Assembly (NCBI GenBank): GCA_043744215.1
Contig: JAYTVC010000032.1
Coordinates: 12,245 to 76,244, forward strand
Direction: 5' to 3'
DNA: 64,000 nucleotides
From: JBEEJL01 sp043744215
Lineage (GTDB): Bacteria > Pseudomonadota > Gammaproteobacteria > Burkholderiales > JBEEJL01
Below are positions 62,356 through 64,000 of this stretch, in pieces. Both the position numbers and the translations under genes were made by a program. Every line of letters starts with the position of its first letter. Within the stretch, counting starts at the first letter, position 1. Below the pieces are notes generated by a model, which did not search any database, was not told the DNA's origin, and saw only the letters and a list, made by a program, of their open reading frames with translations.

Positions 62356-63775
62356 GCAAGGCAATGCCATGGGTTTGGGAAAGGCGCGTTTCCAGCTCAA
62401 GCAATTTATCGCGCATTTCATCGCCGACAAATATTTGCGGATTCGATGGATCGAAGCCTTCGGCTTTTTCGCGTTTCAGAATGCTGATTTTGGCTTGATC
62501 GAATGCCTTGGTGAACGAATGGGTGCGGCGTAATTCTTCATCGAACACCGCTTTGCCAAAGTAGGTGAAATCCGATTCACTGCCGCAACCGAAGGACGTT
62601 TGCTGGGGATCTGACGCTGTCATGATTAGCGTGTGCGCGTCTTTCAACGGTTCTACATAGCCGCCGGAATAGCAGGCTGAAATGACGACCACGCGCCACT
62701 TGATGGCCGCGTCATCGAACATTTTTTTTAAACCAGCGGGCGTAATGGTGTTCAGTTGCAGAGGCCAGAAATCCACTGACAATTCATGTTGCTTCGAGCC
62801 GTGGCTGGTGAGATAAAGAAACACGATGTCTTCATCCGCATTGATAATCTTACCGAGGCGATGCAGCACCATCGCAAGATGGGTCACTGTTGCGATAGGC
62901 GTGTCCTTGGCGGTTTGCGGATGGTTGATGAGGCTGATGGAGCGCGTCGCGGTATCAAACCGATCTTTGAATAATCGCTCGATCACGCGCAGCTCTTTCA
63001 TGAACACATCTTCATTGGCGTAAGCGGCAAAGCCGACGAAATACAAATCCGTGATGCCGGGGCGCTCCGGTGCAAGCGCATTGAGGCCGTCGCTGAACAG
63101 TGCCGCCTGCGCATGAAAATTTTCTTCTTTGGCGATGGAGGCTTCGTACTGCGGTCGTGTGTCCGGCGACGCGCTGGCAACCCACAAATCGTTGCGCGGC
63201 AGCCAGTACGAAGGCGCTAAAATGATCAATATAAACAATAGGTTATAAAACAATGGCTGGAGATGCCGAAATGCGGACGTTTTTTGTTTAGTTAGGCGTG
63301 GGCGGGCGTAGCGGTAGAGAAAAACCAGCGCGATTAAAATCCACCAGACGAAATAGCTGAAGTAAATAATCTGCTGCGTGTAGTGCGGCAGCAGGCCCGG
63401 TTTGATGTTTTTGATCGTCAACTCCAACACACCGTAAATCAGATTGACCGCAATGTCAGCACTGATAAACGCCACGGGAATCAGCAGGACGAGCGACGGA
63501 TGCCCGTTGCGCCGCGCGACGATGAAGGCAAACAAAAACAGCAGTGGCACAAAAAAAACGGCGCTCGGCAAAGCGTAAAAATTCAGATAACCATTAAGCC
63601 CGCCGTAAGCCACACTCACCAGCAACGTTGTGGCGAGATAAAGCAGCACCAGCGCGACGACTTGGCCGGGCGAGACGCATAACGCTTCGTTCAACGGGCG
63701 CAAAAACGCGAGGCGCGCGCCACCGCGCAGGTTTTGCCGCAGGTCGGCAATGATCTGAAAAAGTGAACGAAACAT
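62336..63775 (-). CDS. membrane-anchored C13/caspase-like cysteine peptidase
   Basis: A 479-residue protein. Residues 1-200 hold about five to six membrane segments; residues 220-470 are a caspase/legumain-like (clan CD) domain. The catalytic His is in FLYLTSHGSKQHELSVDFWP and the catalytic Cys in VVVISACYSGGYVEPL, the usual His-Gly and Ala-Cys block order. An upstream Asp-rich EDIVFLYLTSHG fits. Peptidase C13 genes are known in proteobacteria, but targets are unknown. The following HAD gene overlaps its 3' end. Confidence 0.88.
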   Translation of the reverse strand: MFRSLFQIIADLRQNLRGGARLAFLRPLNEALCVSPGQVVALVLLYLATTLLVSVAYGGLNGYLNFYALPSAVFFVPLLFLFAFIVARRNGHPSLVLLIPVAFISADIAVNLIYGVLELTIKNIKPGLLPHYTQQIIYFSYFVWWILIALVFLYRYARPRLTKQKTSAFRHLQPLFYNLLFILIILAPSYWLPRNDLWVASASPDTRPQYEASIAKEENFHAQAALFSDGLNALAPERPGITDLYFVGFAAYANEDVFMKELRVIERLFKDRFDTATRSISLINHPQTAKDTPIATVTHLAMVLHRLGKIINADEDIVFLYLTSHGSKQHELSVDFWPLQLNTITPAGLKKMFDDAAIKWRVVVISACYSGGYVEPLKDAHTLIMTASDPQQTSFGCGSESDFTYFGKAVFDEELRRTHSFTKAFDQAKISILKREKAEGFDPSNPQIFVGDEMRDKLLELETRLSQTHGIALHEQKIQ

Positions 63776-63902
63776 GCAGGGGAATGAGTGGAATAATAAG
63801 CCTTAGCTTGCCATAAAACCTGCATGGGCGCAGTAATATGTCCGCGCAAAAATGCACATAATTTGAAGCCTCTGCCGCTTTACGCTAGAATACGTTTTCA
63901 AC

Positions 63903-63979
63903 AGGCGCGTAGCTCAGCTGGTTAGAGCACCACCTTGACATGGTGGGGGTCGTTGGTTCGAGTCCAATCGCGCCTACCA
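63903..63979 (+). tRNA. tRNA-Val(GAC)
   Basis: A full cloverleaf: 7-bp acceptor AGGCGCG / CGCGCCT, D stem GCTC/GAGC, 5-bp anticodon stem CCACC/GGTGG with loop TTGACAT (anticodon GAC, 63937-63939), TTCGAGT T loop, discriminator A and encoded CCA. It reads GUC/GUU valine codons. It lies at the right edge, downstream of and divergent from the peptidase gene. Confidence 0.97.
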
Positions 63980-64000
63980 AATTCACAGGATGTAGAGAAA

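Overview
The window looks like chromosomal DNA from a betaproteobacterium; the genus cannot be read from the sequence alone. Evidence is the co-occurrence of a class I PHA synthase with PhaB, phasin and PhaR, the lysS-prfB-recJ block, bamD opposite rluD-pgeF, lolC-lolD, a monofunctional RelA and a tRNA-Val(GAC). Base composition is moderate and similar throughout. There is no phage, integrase, transposase or CRISPR array.

Left arm (1-11606, all minus strand): a nearly complete Tad/Flp pilus locus. In transcription order it holds two Flp pilins, prepilin peptidase, an AAA+ ATPase with an N-terminal winged-helix-like region, CpaB/RcpC, secretin CpaC/RcpA, a small lipoprotein, a TadG-like protein, two TadE-type pseudopilins, CpaE/TadZ, CpaF/TadA, TadB and TadC (cut by the window edge).

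12208-20348: a plus-strand heavy-metal RND efflux operon (small secreted protein, CzcB-like adaptor, CzcA-like pump, DUF3240 protein, CzcC-like outer-membrane factor). It lies between a broken partial copy of a COG3825 VWA gene (12208-12640) and the intact gene (19173-20348). The two copies share a 218-bp block with only two mismatches inside otherwise diverged sequence, which points to recombination or gene conversion at the edges of the inserted operon.

20405-33075 (minus): a methyltransferase and a membrane glycosyltransferase-like protein sit between the VWA gene and its MoxR-type partner. Next comes a co-directional set built round ArsS (radical SAM) and the two associated transferases TIGR04283 and TIGR04282. 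It also has a mercuric-reductase-like flavoprotein, a TVP38/TMEM64 membrane protein, a DUF547 protein, an ATP-grasp enzyme, DUF3047, a SelD-associated-type flavoprotein and an ICMT-like methyltransferase. This expanded arsenosugar/selenodomain-type cluster is the best candidate for an incompletely described pathway.

33252-46377: bamD and rluD start head to head with no spacer, followed by pgeF, a ZIP transporter, the PHA genes (phaC, phaB, phasin, phaR), rimO, a 7-bp microsatellite, a LysE-type exporter, a copper-chaperone-like protein, a glycine-zipper protein and lysS. 46404-63979: prfB with its programmed frameshift, recJ, lolCD, a 3-methyladenine glycosylase, comEC, relA, murI, DUF1097, DUF945, a HAD hydrolase, a membrane-anchored C13/caspase-like peptidase and tRNA-Val.

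A feature running across the whole window is a short AT-rich element at about a dozen gene junctions. In most copies it contains a perfect match to the IHF consensus WATCAANNNNTTR. It sits between the stop of one gene and the start of the next, often overlapping the start or stop codon.
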